From Caballeronia hypogeia (GTDB lineage: Bacteria; Pseudomonadota; Gammaproteobacteria; Burkholderiales; Burkholderiaceae), in the NCBI RefSeq assembly GCF_001544875.2, contig NZ_FCOA02000013.1, positions 124,001 to 188,000 of the forward strand: DNA of 64,000 bases, written 5' to 3'. The translations under genes were made by a program, and so were the position numbers. How positions within the stretch are numbered: the stretch's first letter is position 1; every line of letters begins with the position of its first letter. The notes beneath the pieces were generated by a model. The model worked only from the letters and a program-made list of their open reading frames with translations. It was not told where the DNA came from and made no database searches. Below are positions 9,388 to 17,915 of this stretch, piece after piece.

Positions 9388-9897
9388 TCAGGACGGCTTC
9401 CCGTTGCGCATGTCGACGCCGGCCAGATGCGTGCCGACCACGCGCCCAATCAGATATCCGTCCGACGCGCACGCGTTGACGCGCTCCTTGCCGTCCCACT
9501 GGATCTTGTACTGGTCGTCCTGTGAATGGACGGCGGCGGCGTCGAACTTGCGCTTCGGCTTGCCGCCATTGCGCGCTTCCTCGCCCACCAGCCGGTTCCA
9601 CGTCAGCGCATAGCCGTAACGCACGCCATCGGCGAAGGCGTCGTTGTCGCAGACCTGCTTCGGCGGCGTCGTCTTGACCATCAGGTGATAGCCGCCCGGC
9701 GTGCCGACCATGATGCGCTGTTCGCCGGGCGGAGCCGGGGGCGCGGGCGGCTTGGGCGCCTGCGCTGCCTGGACCGCCGAGGCGCCCGAGGCCGCCGCGT
9801 CTGCGGCCGTGCCGTTCTGCTGCGGAAGCGGCGCGCATGCGCCGAGAACCAGCGCCGCTGTCACCGTCAAAGCCGTGCCGGCGCCTTTCATTTTCAT
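9388..9897 (-). CDS. Predicted lipoprotein with proline/alanine linker
   Basis: A 169-aa protein beginning MKMKGAGTALTVTAALVLGAC with a lipobox LGAC. A low-complexity Ala/Pro linker (QAAQAPKPPAPPAPPG) leads to a C-terminal domain with GTPGGYHLMVKT, CDNDAFADGVRYGYALTWN and a final NACASDGYLIGR segment. The start at 9897 is preferred because AGGA lies about seven bases upstream; in-frame ATG 9906 and GTG 9918 are alternatives. The function is unknown; the layout suggests an outer-membrane or periplasmic anchored domain on a flexible stalk. Confidence 0.75.
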   Translation of the reverse strand: MKMKGAGTALTVTAALVLGACAPLPQQNGTAADAAASGASAVQAAQAPKPPAPPAPPGEQRIMVGTPGGYHLMVKTTPPKQVCDNDAFADGVRYGYALTWNRLVGEEARNGGKPKRKFDAAAVHSQDDQYKIQWDGKERVNACASDGYLIGRVVGTHLAGVDMRNGKPS

Positions 9898-10064
9898 GAG
9901 CGTCATCCTGCGAATCACTTGCGCTGAGCCTGTCTCGAAATAGTCGGGGCTCTACCTTACCATCCCGATATGAATTCTTCGGACGATGACAAAAGGGGAC
10001 GCGGTGCGCATGCGACGAGGCGGACGCACTTTCGGTGCGCCCGCGTCGCCAAGAGGATTCGAGA

Positions 10065-10760
10065 TCAGGAAGCCGACGACGTATTGCTCAAGGGCATTTC
10101 GATGCCGCGCCGCGCCATTTCGACGATCAGGAAAGTGCGCCGCGTGACGTGGAAGCGCGCGAGCAGATCGCTCGAATATTCCTTCGCGGTGTTCTCGCTG
10201 ATGTTCATCTTGCGCGCGATCGCCTTGTTCGACAGCCCTTGCAGCAGATAGCGCAGGGTTTCCGTCAGGCGCGGCGGCAGTTCGAGCGATTCGATCGTCA
10301 CGCCCGCGTGCGGCGACACCGGCTTCGGGCTGTGACCGCCCTTGCCGAGCACGGTGTTCGGCAGATAGACGCGGCCGTTGAGGATGGTCTTCAGCGCCTC
10401 GCGGAACACACCCGCGCCCTGCTCGCTGCCTTTCGAGATGAAACCGCACGCGCCGTTCTTGATGCAGTCGAGCACGGTGTCGCGGTCGTCCTGCGCCGAG
10501 AGCATGATCGTCTGCACCTCGCGCTCCTCTTCGCGAATCCAGTTGAGCAGATCGAGGCCGGTGGCCTGACCGCGCAAGTGGTAATCGAGGAACATCAGGT
10601 CGTACGTATTAGCCGAAAGCTTCGCTTTGGCCTGCTCGACGCCGTCGGCTTCGTCGATTTCGAGCAAAGGCTCGTTCGCCAGGATGAGGCTTTTCATCGC
10701 GCTCCTGGTGAGCCCTTCGTCCTCTACTAGCAACACAGTTTTGAAATAGCCATTTTCCAT
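10065..10760 (-). CDS. NarL/LuxR-type response regulator
   Basis: A 231-aa two-domain regulator. The receiver (about 7-125) has the acidic pair VEDEG, the phospho-acceptor Asp in LMFLDYHLRG and Lys in FISKGS. The C-terminal LuxR/GerE helix-turn-helix (about 165-225) reads LPPRLTETLRYLLQGLSNKAIARKMN... with the usual NKxIA recognition context. It binds DNA as a dimer when phosphorylated. No cognate histidine kinase is adjacent; a second, stand-alone receiver protein is encoded divergently 200 bp away. The target genes are unknown. Confidence 0.9.
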   Translation of the reverse strand: MENGYFKTVLLVEDEGLTRSAMKSLILANEPLLEIDEADGVEQAKAKLSANTYDLMFLDYHLRGQATGLDLLNWIREEEREVQTIMLSAQDDRDTVLDCIKNGACGFISKGSEQGAGVFREALKTILNGRVYLPNTVLGKGGHSPKPVSPHAGVTIESLELPPRLTETLRYLLQGLSNKAIARKMNISENTAKEYSSDLLARFHVTRRTFLIVEMARRGIEMPLSNTSSAS

Positions 10761-10956
10761 TGCGACGCTCCGAGAACGGTTCCGATATTACGCGAGCGCT
10801 GACCGACTTCCACCCCCTCTTTCGCGGGGATTCAATCGCCTGTCTCCTAAAATGCCTCGCTTTCCCTTCCCGTGCCGGGTTTGGAAACGAGCACGTCCGG
10901 TCGAAACTGGCGGCATCGAATCAATCAGGCTGCCGGGTCCGGGCACGGAGGATGAG

Positions 10957-11409
10957 ATGTCGAGCCGATTCGTCGACAACGAAAGCGAATTCGCGTTATG
11001 GCGCGTCAAGCGGGCGCGCGTGGGCGATGCCTCGCGCCGCGTGCTGATCGCCCACAAGGACAAGTCGATCGGCGATTCGCTCGCCGTTCAGCTCCGCCAG
11101 AAAGGCTTGCAGGTCATCCATTCGCAGGATCTCAAGTCCGTGCGCGCACTGGTCCAGAGCTGGCAGCCGCAGGCGCTTCTGCTCGACACCAGTCTCGACA
11201 GCGACTCCGGCTACGTCTTTCTACGCACGCTGCGCATGGATGCCGACGTCCCCGGACGCCTGCTCGTCGCGATGAGCAACGTCTGGCCCGCCGATCCGGT
11301 GCAAACCCTCAAGGACGCCGGCTTCGACGCGCATTGCCGCCGTCCCTGCGCGACCTGGCGCATCGTCGATCTGGTCGAAGCTTTCTTTTCCACGCCGTTC
11401 ACACGCTGA
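10957..11409 (+). CDS. Stand-alone receiver-domain protein
   Basis: A 150-aa protein consisting of one CheY-like receiver domain with a short N-terminal extension. RRVLIAHKDKSIGDSLAVQLRQKG is the first beta-alpha unit, and the phospho-acceptor Asp is in LLLDTSLDSDSGY. The acidic pair after beta-1 is replaced by HKDK, so phosphorylation may be weak or absent. The ATG at 10957 is preceded by GGAGG at 10947-10951, which selects it over an upstream start at 10852. There is no output domain; it probably acts through protein contacts, perhaps with the divergent LuxR-type regulator. Confidence 0.82.
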   Translation: MSSRFVDNESEFALWRVKRARVGDASRRVLIAHKDKSIGDSLAVQLRQKGLQVIHSQDLKSVRALVQSWQPQALLLDTSLDSDSGYVFLRTLRMDADVPGRLLVAMSNVWPADPVQTLKDAGFDAHCRRPCATWRIVDLVEAFFSTPFTR

Positions 11410-11430
11410 TGTCTTCAGGAGGTGCCGCCA

Positions 11431-11610
11431 TGTACAAGGATGTCTGCCTCGTCGTCGGAGGAATTCTGCCGGCACATGCCTCGCGCTGCGCCGCCGGCCG
11501 CGAGCGCACCTGTGTCGAAGCGCGTGTCAGGCGGCGTCGGCGTCGCGTGGGGCCTGGGTCGCGCCGGTTGCCATCGCGAGCGACGCCCGTATTTCACGAC
11601 CTGGCTCGAT
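11431..11610 (+). CDS. Possible short ORF behind a strong ribosome binding site
   Basis: A small frame starting MYKDVCLVVGG sits seven bases after a near-perfect AGGAGG at 11418-11423. The first residues recall the N-terminus of universal stress proteins, but the rest is Arg-rich and overlaps the 3' end of the aldose epimerase gene on the other strand, as a degraded or spurious frame would. It may be the stub of a lost gene whose translation signal survives. I would not treat it as a functional protein. Confidence 0.22.
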
Positions 11611-12462
11611 GAGCGCGACACCCGTGCCCGGCAAGCCGCGCGCCGCGAGATTGAAGCCGTCGCTCACGTGCGAGACCGGCTCGACGCAGAGATAGCCCGC
11701 GCCCGCCGGACAATGCACGACTACGTGGCCGAGCGCGTCGTCGGCATGCAGGCGCAGGGTGCGGCCGTGCGGGAAATACAGCGTCGCGTGGCCGTCCCAG
11801 CCGCACAGATAGCGCGTGTAACCCTCGGCTTCGCGCACGTGCCGCCGTACCGGATGCTCCGGCGTCGGCTCGATCGCGATCTCCGCCTCGTGACGCCAGT
11901 GGGTTGTCGTAACGAGCTCGGCTCGCTGCGCGTTGAAGTATGGATGAAAGCCGAGACCGACAGGCATTGGCTGCGACGAGCGGTTCACGACGCGCATCGA
12001 CATGCGCGCGCCTTCCTCGTTCACCTCGATCAGTTGCACGGCTTCGAACGCCCACGGCCAGCCATGCGCGCCCTCGTCGTGCAGATAGCGCATCACGGCG
12101 CAATCGGTCTCCTGAAGCTCCACGCTCCATGCCGCGAACTGGCCGAAGCCGTGCAGCGCGTGGACCATGCCCGGAAACGTCGCCAGTTCGACGATGGAAC
12201 CATCGGGTGCGGGAAAACGCGCATCGCGTACGCGATTGGAAAACGGCACGAGCGGATAGCTGCCGCCTTTCGGCCACGCATCGCACGGCCAGCCCGCGGC
12301 CAGCACCGGCGCGAGCCATTCCTGCACGCCGTGCTCGTCGCGCGTGGCGAAGCGCGTGACGCGCCCGCCCGCCTCCGGCGCGAGCTCGATGACATGTGGC
12401 CCGCTCGAAATGACGAGGCGCGGCTCGGCGTTCAGTTCTACGACTTCACGGAATTTCGTCAC
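11527..12462 (-). CDS. Aldose 1-epimerase family protein
   Basis: About 311 aa of galactose-mutarotase fold. It shows substrate-site features GGSYPLVPFSNRVRDARF (Asn-Arg motif), the catalytic His in HALHGFG, the second His in GLGFHPYF, and a C-terminal acidic residue in CVEPVSH. It should interconvert alpha and beta anomers of a sugar in the cytoplasm. The start is uncertain: GTG 12462 gives MTKFREVVELN, the most family-like N-terminus; ATG 12501 and GTG 12522 are in frame. It is the last gene of the ABC-transporter operon, 61 bp after the permease stop, which suggests that the imported compound is a sugar or sugar-like. Confidence 0.83.
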   Translation of the reverse strand: MTKFREVVELNAEPRLVISSGPHVIELAPEAGGRVTRFATRDEHGVQEWLAPVLAAGWPCDAWPKGGSYPLVPFSNRVRDARFPAPDGSIVELATFPGMVHALHGFGQFAAWSVELQETDCAVMRYLHDEGAHGWPWAFEAVQLIEVNEEGARMSMRVVNRSSQPMPVGLGFHPYFNAQRAELVTTTHWRHEAEIAIEPTPEHPVRRHVREAEGYTRYLCGWDGHATLYFPHGRTLRLHADDALGHVVVHCPAGAGYLCVEPVSHVSDGFNLAARGLPGTGVALIEPGREIRASLAMATGATQAPRDADAA

Positions 12463-12523
12463 GATACTGCTTCGGTATGGAGAACCCGCGCGCAGCCGCA
12501 TTGCGCGGCTGCGCCGACACACA

Positions 12524-13432
12524 TCACTGCTTCTGTTCCTTCACGCGCGACACGAGCTGCGTCGGGCTCACGAACTGCAGCGCAATCAGCACCCAGACCA
12601 TCGTGATGGCCATGTAGATCATCGCCATGGCGTCGATGGACTGCGGCGCGCGCACGCCCGTCGAGAAGACCGCGTAGTACAGCGCGACGACCAGCGTCTG
12701 CGTGGTCGGCCCGGCGGTGAAGAACGTCAGCTCGAACATGCCGATGGTGCGCACCAGCACCAGCAAGCCAGCAGCCAGCATGCCCGGCACGAGCAGCGGC
12801 AGCAGCACGTAGCGGAAATAGCGCGCGGTGTTCGCCCCGAAAATGCGCGCGGCCGATTCCAGGTTCGGATCGATCTGCTCGATGAACGGCGTCATCACTA
12901 GAATCACGAACGGCAGCGCCGGCACCAGATTCGCGAGAATCACGCCGGTGAGCGTGCCCGCCAAGTGGAACTTGTACATGACCGTCGCCATTGGAATGCC
13001 GTAGGTCACGGGTGGCACCATCAAAGGCAGCAGGAACACGAGCATCGCGAAGCGCTTGCCGGGGAACTGCACGCGCGCCAGCGCATAAGCCGCCGGCACG
13101 CCCAGCGCGATGGACAGCAGCACCACCGCGCCCACGACTTCGAGCGTGACGAGCAGCACGCTGGAGAGCTGGAAGTCGCTCCATGCCTGCGCGTACCAGT
13201 GCAGCGTGAAGCCTTGCGGCAGCAGCGTGCCGAACCAGCGCGTCGCCACCGAATTCACGGCGACGGTCGCGATCAGCAGCAACACGTTCACGAGGAAGAA
13301 GCCCATCGTCGTCCAGACGAAGGCCTTCCATAACTTGTCCCGCAGGCTTCGTTGCTGTTTCATTTGCTTGCCGGTGCTTGGGGTGTGCGCGCCAGCCTGC
13401 CAGCCGGGCGCCGCGTGGTTATCGGTTGTCAT
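12524..13432 (-). CDS. ABC transporter permease (second subunit)
   Basis: A 302-aa inner-membrane permease of the spermidine/putrescine-iron-phosphonate class (PotC/PhnV-like). It has about six membrane segments, and the cytoplasmic EAA loop is seen as ESAARIFGANTARYFRYVLLPLLVPG. The ATG at 13432 shares one base with the stop of the upstream permease (TAATG), showing translational coupling. It works with the partner permease, the ATPase and the periplasmic binding protein encoded just upstream. Confidence 0.9.
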   Translation of the reverse strand: MTTDNHAAPGWQAGAHTPSTGKQMKQQRSLRDKLWKAFVWTTMGFFLVNVLLLIATVAVNSVATRWFGTLLPQGFTLHWYAQAWSDFQLSSVLLVTLEVVGAVVLLSIALGVPAAYALARVQFPGKRFAMLVFLLPLMVPPVTYGIPMATVMYKFHLAGTLTGVILANLVPALPFVILVMTPFIEQIDPNLESAARIFGANTARYFRYVLLPLLVPGMLAAGLLVLVRTIGMFELTFFTAGPTTQTLVVALYYAVFSTGVRAPQSIDAMAMIYMAITMVWVLIALQFVSPTQLVSRVKEQKQ

Positions 13433-14298
13433 TATCCCTTGCCTCCCGTCACCGGGCCGGTGTAGAAGAAGCGCCGCGCGCCGAGCATGCCGCCGACGAC
13501 GAGCAACTGCACGAAGCCCATCACGATTGCGATCGTCGATGCGAGCGCGTAGTCGTAGCTCTCGAACGCGGCCTCCGATGCGGCGATCGAAATCACCCGC
13601 GTCGGGCCAGCCGGCGCGCCGAGGAGCACCGCCGACGGAAACACCGAGAACGCCTGCACGAAGGACAGGCACGCCGTCATCGTGAGGCCGGGCAAGAGCA
13701 GCGGCAGATAGATCTGACGGAACTGCTGCCACGGACTCGCGCCGAGCGTGGCCGCCGCGCGCGCGAGCGTCGGATCGATGCCCGTCACGTACGACAGCGT
13801 CAGCAGGAACGCGAACGGAAAGCCCGACACGATCAGCGAAATCAGCACGCCCCAGTAGTTGTGCGTGAGGCGCACTTCATCGCCATACAGATGCAGCGCC
13901 TGCAAGGCTTGCGGGAACCAGCCGTTCGGGCTGAAGTAAGTCAGCATGCCGTCGGCGATCAGTACGGTGCCGAGCGTCACCGGCACGACCAGCAGCGTGG
14001 TCACGAACTTCTGGAACGGCGAGGTGCGCCGCAGCGCGAACGCCACCGGCACCGACACCCCCACGTTGATGATCGTCGCGGGCACGGCGAGCTTCAGCGT
14101 GACGATGATGGTCGGCCACATCGACGTATCGGTGAAGAACGTGATGTAGTTGGCCCACATGCCGCCGCCGTTCATCGGATTGAACGACAGCATCAGCCCG
14201 TACGCGAACGGATAGATGAACAGCGCGATGATGAAGATGAGCGCCGGCGCGACCAGCCAGCCCTTCGGATCGCGTTGCTGCGCGGGAAGCGCGATCAT
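13432..14298 (-). CDS. ABC transporter permease (first subunit)
   Basis: A 288-aa permease, PotB/PhnU-like, starting [14 protein letters not shown] with six predicted membrane helices and the EAA loop LARAAATLGASPWQQFRQIYLPLLLPG. The ATG at 14298 overlaps the ATPase stop by 4 bp (ATGA), so upstream in-frame codons up to 14388 are not the start. It forms the channel with the following permease. Confidence 0.9.
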   Translation of the reverse strand: MIALPAQQRDPKGWLVAPALIFIIALFIYPFAYGLMLSFNPMNGGGMWANYITFFTDTSMWPTIIVTLKLAVPATIINVGVSVPVAFALRRTSPFQKFVTTLLVVPVTLGTVLIADGMLTYFSPNGWFPQALQALHLYGDEVRLTHNYWGVLISLIVSGFPFAFLLTLSYVTGIDPTLARAAATLGASPWQQFRQIYLPLLLPGLTMTACLSFVQAFSVFPSAVLLGAPAGPTRVISIAASEAAFESYDYALASTIAIVMGFVQLLVVGGMLGARRFFYTGPVTGGKG

Positions 14299-15371
14299 TT
14301 TTCTTCTCCGTACACGAGCGTCTTCGAAGGCGCGACGCGCAGCGTGATGCGCTCGCCTTCGCTGCATTCGCCCGCGATGCGCGCCCACAGCTTGCCGAAC
14401 GCCGTATTCACGATGATGAGCGAATCGCGGCCGCCGTATTCGACGACTTCCACGTGGGCATCGAGAGCGTTCTCCGTGCCGGGCGACGCGCGCTCCATGT
14501 CTTCCGGACGCAAGGCGACGGACACGCGCTTGCTGTCGAAACCCTCCATCGGCGTGCCGAGCAGCTTCACGCCGTTGGCATTCACTGCGACGCCCTCGCC
14601 CTGCGTGCCTTCGAGGGTTGCCTGCACGACATTGCGAAAGCCCATGAAACGCGCGACGTGCAGGTTCTTCGGCCGCGAATAGACTTCCTTCGGCGACGCC
14701 ACCTGCTGCACGACGCCCTCTTTCATCACGACAATGCGGTCGGCCATGGAGAGCGCCTCGTCCTGATCGTGCGTCACGTAGATGGTCGCGCGCTCCAGCT
14801 TGCCGTGAATGCGGCGGATTTCGGCGCGCATCTCGATGCGCAGCTTGGTGTCGAGGTTCGAGAGCGGCTCGTCCATCAGCACGAGCGGCGGCTCGATGAC
14901 GATCGCGCGGGCGATCGCGACGCGCTGCTGCTGTCCGCCCGACAACTGGCCCGGCAGCTTCGCGTCATGCCCGATGAGCTGCACGAGCTGCAGCGCGGCC
15001 TTTGCGCGCTTCATCGTCTCGGCCTTCGACACGCCCTGCATCTTCAGGCCGAAGCCGACGTTATCCAGCACCGACATGTGCGGAAACAGCGCGTAGTTCT
15101 GAAAGACCATGCCGAAGCCGCGCTTCTCCGGCGGCAACACGTCGATGCGCTTGTCGTCGAGCCAGATGCCGCCGCCTGTCAGCGGCTGCAATCCGGCGAT
15201 GCAGTTCAGCGCGGTCGACTTGCCGCAGCCCGACGGCCCGAGCAGCGCGATGAACTCGCCGCGCTGGATATTCAGATCGAGGCCCTTCAACGCGGCGAGC
15301 TGTTGCCCTTCCGCATTGGTAAAGCTGCGCGAGACCGAGTCGAGGCGCAACTGCTCAAAAGTATGCTTCAT
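14295..15371 (-). CDS. ABC transporter ATP-binding protein (PotA-like)
   Basis: A 358-aa nucleotide-binding subunit. Walker A is GPSGCGKS, the signature is LSGGQQQR, Walker B is [13 protein letters not shown] and the switch His is in YVTHDQDEA. The C-terminal ~110 residues form the TOBE regulatory domain ([11 protein letters not shown]). It powers import by the two permeases encoded downstream. It lies 80 bp after the binding-protein gene, and the whole operon is on the minus strand. Confidence 0.94.
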   Translation of the reverse strand: MKHTFEQLRLDSVSRSFTNAEGQQLAALKGLDLNIQRGEFIALLGPSGCGKSTALNCIAGLQPLTGGGIWLDDKRIDVLPPEKRGFGMVFQNYALFPHMSVLDNVGFGLKMQGVSKAETMKRAKAALQLVQLIGHDAKLPGQLSGGQQQRVAIARAIVIEPPLVLMDEPLSNLDTKLRIEMRAEIRRIHGKLERATIYVTHDQDEALSMADRIVVMKEGVVQQVASPKEVYSRPKNLHVARFMGFRNVVQATLEGTQGEGVAVNANGVKLLGTPMEGFDSKRVSVALRPEDMERASPGTENALDAHVEVVEYGGRDSLIIVNTAFGKLWARIAGECSEGERITLRVAPSKTLVYGEEK

Positions 15372-15451
15372 GACATTTCCTGCGCTTTTTTGTACAAGCG
15401 GCGACGCTCCTCGCTAGGAACGCCGCCGTCTCATCACAGCGATACGCCGAC

Positions 15452-16624
15452 TTACTTGGACTTGGCCGCGCCGATCTCGCGGTCCCACTTCTGGAATGCC
15501 GCGACCATCGCCTGGGCGCTGAGCGGCAGCACGTGCGGACGATCCGCCAGCAGCTTCGCGTACTCCGGCCGGCCGAACTTCTGGATGACTTCCTGGCTCT
15601 TCGCCGGCGCCATCGAAAGCGGCACGTCCTTCACCGCCGGGCCCGGATAGAAGTAGCCGTCGTCATACGTGAGCGCCTGCTGCGCCGGCTCGAGCATGAA
15701 GTTCATCAGCTTGTAGAGCACGTCGAGCTTTTCCTTGGGCACGCCCTTCGGAATCACCATGTAGTGCGCGTCGTTGACCCACGTCATGTTGTCGAACGCG
15801 GCGACCTTGAAGTCGGCCGGCACGATGCCGAGCGCGCGCGGATTGATGTCCCAGCCGGTCACGGTGACGGTCATGTCGCGCGTGCCTTCACCCAGTTCCT
15901 TCATCACCGCCGACGTGCCGCCCGGGTAGTACGGAATGCAGTCGTTGAGCTGCTTGAGGAACGCCCAGGTCTTGTCCCAGCCGTTGATCGGGTCCATCGG
16001 GTCCTTGTCGCCGAGCACGTACGGCAGGCCCATCAGGAAGGTGCGGCCCGGGCCGGAATTCGCCGGACGCGCGTAGATCAGTTTGTTCGGATGCGCCTTG
16101 CACCACGCGAGCAACTGATCGGGCGTCTTGGGAACATCAGTGACCTTGGCCGGGTTGTATTCGAGCAGCGGGCCCGCCGGCATGTAGGTAACTTCGAGAC
16201 CGTAGCCCTGCGCGATGTCCTGCATCTTGCGCGGGCCGGGCGCGTATTTGTCGAGCACGCCGGGGAACGCCTTCGACTGGTCGGGCAGCAGCTTTTCCCA
16301 CAGGCCTTGCTGAATGCCGGCCGCGAGCGCGTCGGTGCCGGTCACGACGAGGTCGATGTCCGAGCGCCCCGCCGCCTGCATCGCCTTGATCTTGCCCGGC
16401 AACTGCGGCGCGGGCGCGTTCGTGAAGGTGATGCTGGAAACCAGGTCGGGATACTTGGTCTTGAACGCCTCGAAGCCCTTTTGCGTCAGTTGCAGATTAC
16501 CTGCGACGTCGACGATGTTGATCGATACGGGATCGGCCGCGTGTGCCGCGCTCATGCCGAAAACCCCGCTCACGGCGACGCAAATCGCCGCCAGTTTCAC
16601 TGACAGTCCTGCCTTGAAAGCCAT
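15452..16624 (-). CDS. Periplasmic substrate-binding protein of an ABC importer
   Basis: A 390-aa exported protein with a signal peptide ending AHAAD (cleavage near residue 29). The mature protein is a two-lobe class with segments GRSDIDLVVTGTDALAAG and GTSAVMKELGEGTRDMTVTVTGW, of the extracellular solute-binding family 1 type often linked to spermidine/putrescine- or phosphonate-like permeases. It is the first gene of a binding protein-ATPase-permease-permease-epimerase operon. The ligand is not determinable from sequence; the terminal aldose epimerase argues for a sugar derivative, while the permease class leaves polyamines or phosphonates possible. Confidence 0.87.
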   Translation of the reverse strand: MAFKAGLSVKLAAICVAVSGVFGMSAAHAADPVSINIVDVAGNLQLTQKGFEAFKTKYPDLVSSITFTNAPAPQLPGKIKAMQAAGRSDIDLVVTGTDALAAGIQQGLWEKLLPDQSKAFPGVLDKYAPGPRKMQDIAQGYGLEVTYMPAGPLLEYNPAKVTDVPKTPDQLLAWCKAHPNKLIYARPANSGPGRTFLMGLPYVLGDKDPMDPINGWDKTWAFLKQLNDCIPYYPGGTSAVMKELGEGTRDMTVTVTGWDINPRALGIVPADFKVAAFDNMTWVNDAHYMVIPKGVPKEKLDVLYKLMNFMLEPAQQALTYDDGYFYPGPAVKDVPLSMAPAKSQEVIQKFGRPEYAKLLADRPHVLPLSAQAMVAAFQKWDREIGAAKSK

Positions 16625-16880
16625 TTTGTCTCCTCACTTCTCTCGCAACCATGGGTCGGGAAGAGGTCCGGGCTTATCGACGATGTTGTCGGTTGTGTCG
16701 ATCGCCGGCCTGTTTGTACTTCGTTCTGGTTATCGCGTGTCTTTGTGCGCGTGCGTCCTCGTTGCGACCGGATGCTGAAAAATAGCCAACCCGGTTATAG
16801 GATGTCAAGCAAATCGGATCACACTAAGGTTGTTACCGAAACACCCGAAAGGCTCTTTTTCCTCTGCCGATAGCGCTTTG

Positions 16881-16912
16881 CAAGCGTCCTCGGGATATAC
16901 CCCGAGCGCTTG
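16881..16912 (+). other. Inverted repeat followed by T-rich tract (hairpin)
   Basis: CAAGCG-TC-CTCGGG at 16881-16894 pairs with CCCGAG-CGCTTG at 16901-16912, with a six-base loop and a two-base bulge. On the plus strand it is followed by T-rich sequence ending in six Ts near 16921-16927, so it has the form of an intrinsic terminator, yet no plus-strand gene lies upstream. On the minus strand it would be a leader hairpin of the ABC operon mRNA. Confidence 0.4.
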
Positions 16913-16973
16913 TTTCCTCCCTTTTTTAACTGCATTTAACTGGGGTTTCCTGCAGGTTTCCTCCGAGTTTCCT
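16912..16973. repeat. Four helically phased GTTTCCT direct repeats
   Basis: GTTTCCT occurs at 16912-16918, 16945-16951, 16956-16962 and 16967-16973. The start-to-start distances are 33, 11 and 11 bases, all multiples of 11, so all four face the same side of the helix. On the operon strand they read AGGAAAC and lie about 290-350 bases upstream of the ABC binding-protein ATG. This looks like an array of regulator half-sites. Confidence 0.65.
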
Positions 16974-17143
16974 TGTTGAGAGCATCCAGCACACTCGCGC
17001 CCCTGGCGATGTCCGACTGAGCGTGGATGGGCGAGATTGGGTGGAGAAGTTTTGTCAGAGCAAAGTATCGCGTCATCGCGGCGAGCGTTTGGGCGTCGGT
17101 CTGATGGGCGCTTGACTACGCGCACAGGTCCGCTTGTTCGACC

Positions 17144-17162
17144 AAAGTTGTCAGGCAACTTT
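17144..17162. promoter_or_regulatory. Palindrome AAAGTTG-N5-CAACTTT, possible operator
   Basis: A perfect 7+7 inverted repeat around TCAGG. It lies just past the gntR stop and far upstream of the ABC operon. It has no T-run, so it is not a typical terminator. The core GTTG...CAAC resembles the second palindrome 37 bases away (GTTGT-GTG-ACAAC), suggesting a pair of sites for one regulator. Confidence 0.4.
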
Positions 17163-17198
17163 ATCAAGAATGGGAAAATGTCGGCTACGATCGCCACG

Positions 17199-17211
17199 GT
17201 TGTGTGACAAC
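17199..17211. promoter_or_regulatory. Palindrome GTTGT-GTG-ACAAC, possible operator
   Basis: A perfect 5+5 inverted repeat immediately downstream of the gntR stop. The TTGT...ACAA pattern is common among FCD-class GntR operators, so the neighbouring GntR protein is the obvious candidate binder; this is inference only. Confidence 0.4.
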
Positions 17212-17222
17212 TACGCGACCGC

Positions 17223-17915
17223 CTAATCGCCGAACATGCGCTCGATAGCGTTTTCGAGATGCGCTCTCATCGCTTTTCCGGCGCGTTCCGGGTCCTTCGC
17301 ACGGATGGCTTCGAGCACTTCCAGATGCTCGCGCTGCACGAGTCGCTGCCGCTCGAGCGTCTTCACGTACGAGAGATTGCGCGACAGATTCATGCTGACT
17401 TCGATCTGTTCTTCGATGAAGGACAGCACGGTGATGAAAAACTGATTCTTCGATGCCCGCGCGACAGCGAGATGAAACGCGAAATCGTCTTTCGCGCCGA
17501 TGCCTTCCTGCGTTTCGACCATGCGCTCCAGTTGCTCCCAGGCCTGCTGGATGGCGCGGACGTCCTCCTCATCGGCCTTGACGGCAGCGAGTTCCGCCGC
17601 GCCGGACTCGTTGACCAGGCGAAACTCGTAGCAGCGGCGAATGTCGGAGAGTGTCTCCAGCGGGGCGAAACGGCGCACGTCGGGATCGGGACGGCGTCCG
17701 ACGACGGTGCCCGAACCACGTCTCGTCACGATGATGCCGTCCGCGCGCAACCTTGCGAGCGCCTCGCGCACGGTCGGACGCGAGGTCGCGAAACGCTCGG
17801 CGAGCGCGTGTTCCGTGAGGAGCCGGTCGCCCTCCTTGAACTCGCCTTCCATGATGCTGGTGAGAATGTCGTTGTAGATCCGGTCGGCAAGACCGGGTGC
17901 CTTACGCTCGTTCAT
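17223..17915 (-). CDS. GntR-family regulator (FCD/FadR subfamily)
   Basis: A 230-aa protein starting MNERKAPGLADRIYND. The N-terminal winged helix-turn-helix (about 8-75) contains LLTEHALAERFATSRPTVREALARLRADG and the basic wing VTRRGSGTVVG. The C-terminal helical FCD effector domain has the metal/ligand-site pattern DFAFHLAVARAS and HLEVLEAI...MRAHLENA. An upstream in-frame extension to 18008 is rejected because MNERKAP is the usual kind of start before the HTH. It lies upstream of the ABC operon on the same strand and is its likely regulator. Confidence 0.88.
   Translation of the reverse strand: MNERKAPGLADRIYNDILTSIMEGEFKEGDRLLTEHALAERFATSRPTVREALARLRADGIIVTRRGSGTVVGRRPDPDVRRFAPLETLSDIRRCYEFRLVNESGAAELAAVKADEEDVRAIQQAWEQLERMVETQEGIGAKDDFAFHLAVARASKNQFFITVLSFIEEQIEVSMNLSRNLSYVKTLERQRLVQREHLEVLEAIRAKDPERAGKAMRAHLENAIERMFGD

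Larger units (their letters stand above)
16625..17222. other. 598-bp regulatory region upstream of the ABC operon
   Basis: This unusually long spacer lies between the 3' end of gntR and the ABC operon, both on the minus strand. It holds a phased GTTTCCT repeat array, two palindromes and a hairpin, each listed separately. An open frame at 16805-17197 has composition and codon use unlike the neighbours and no ribosome site, so I do not call it. The spacer is noticeably richer in A/T tracts than the flanking genes. Confidence 0.6.

Noticed and set aside
16805-17197. 130-codon minus-strand frame in the ABC upstream region
   Set aside because: No ribosome site, mixed composition, and it crosses the phased repeats and palindromes.
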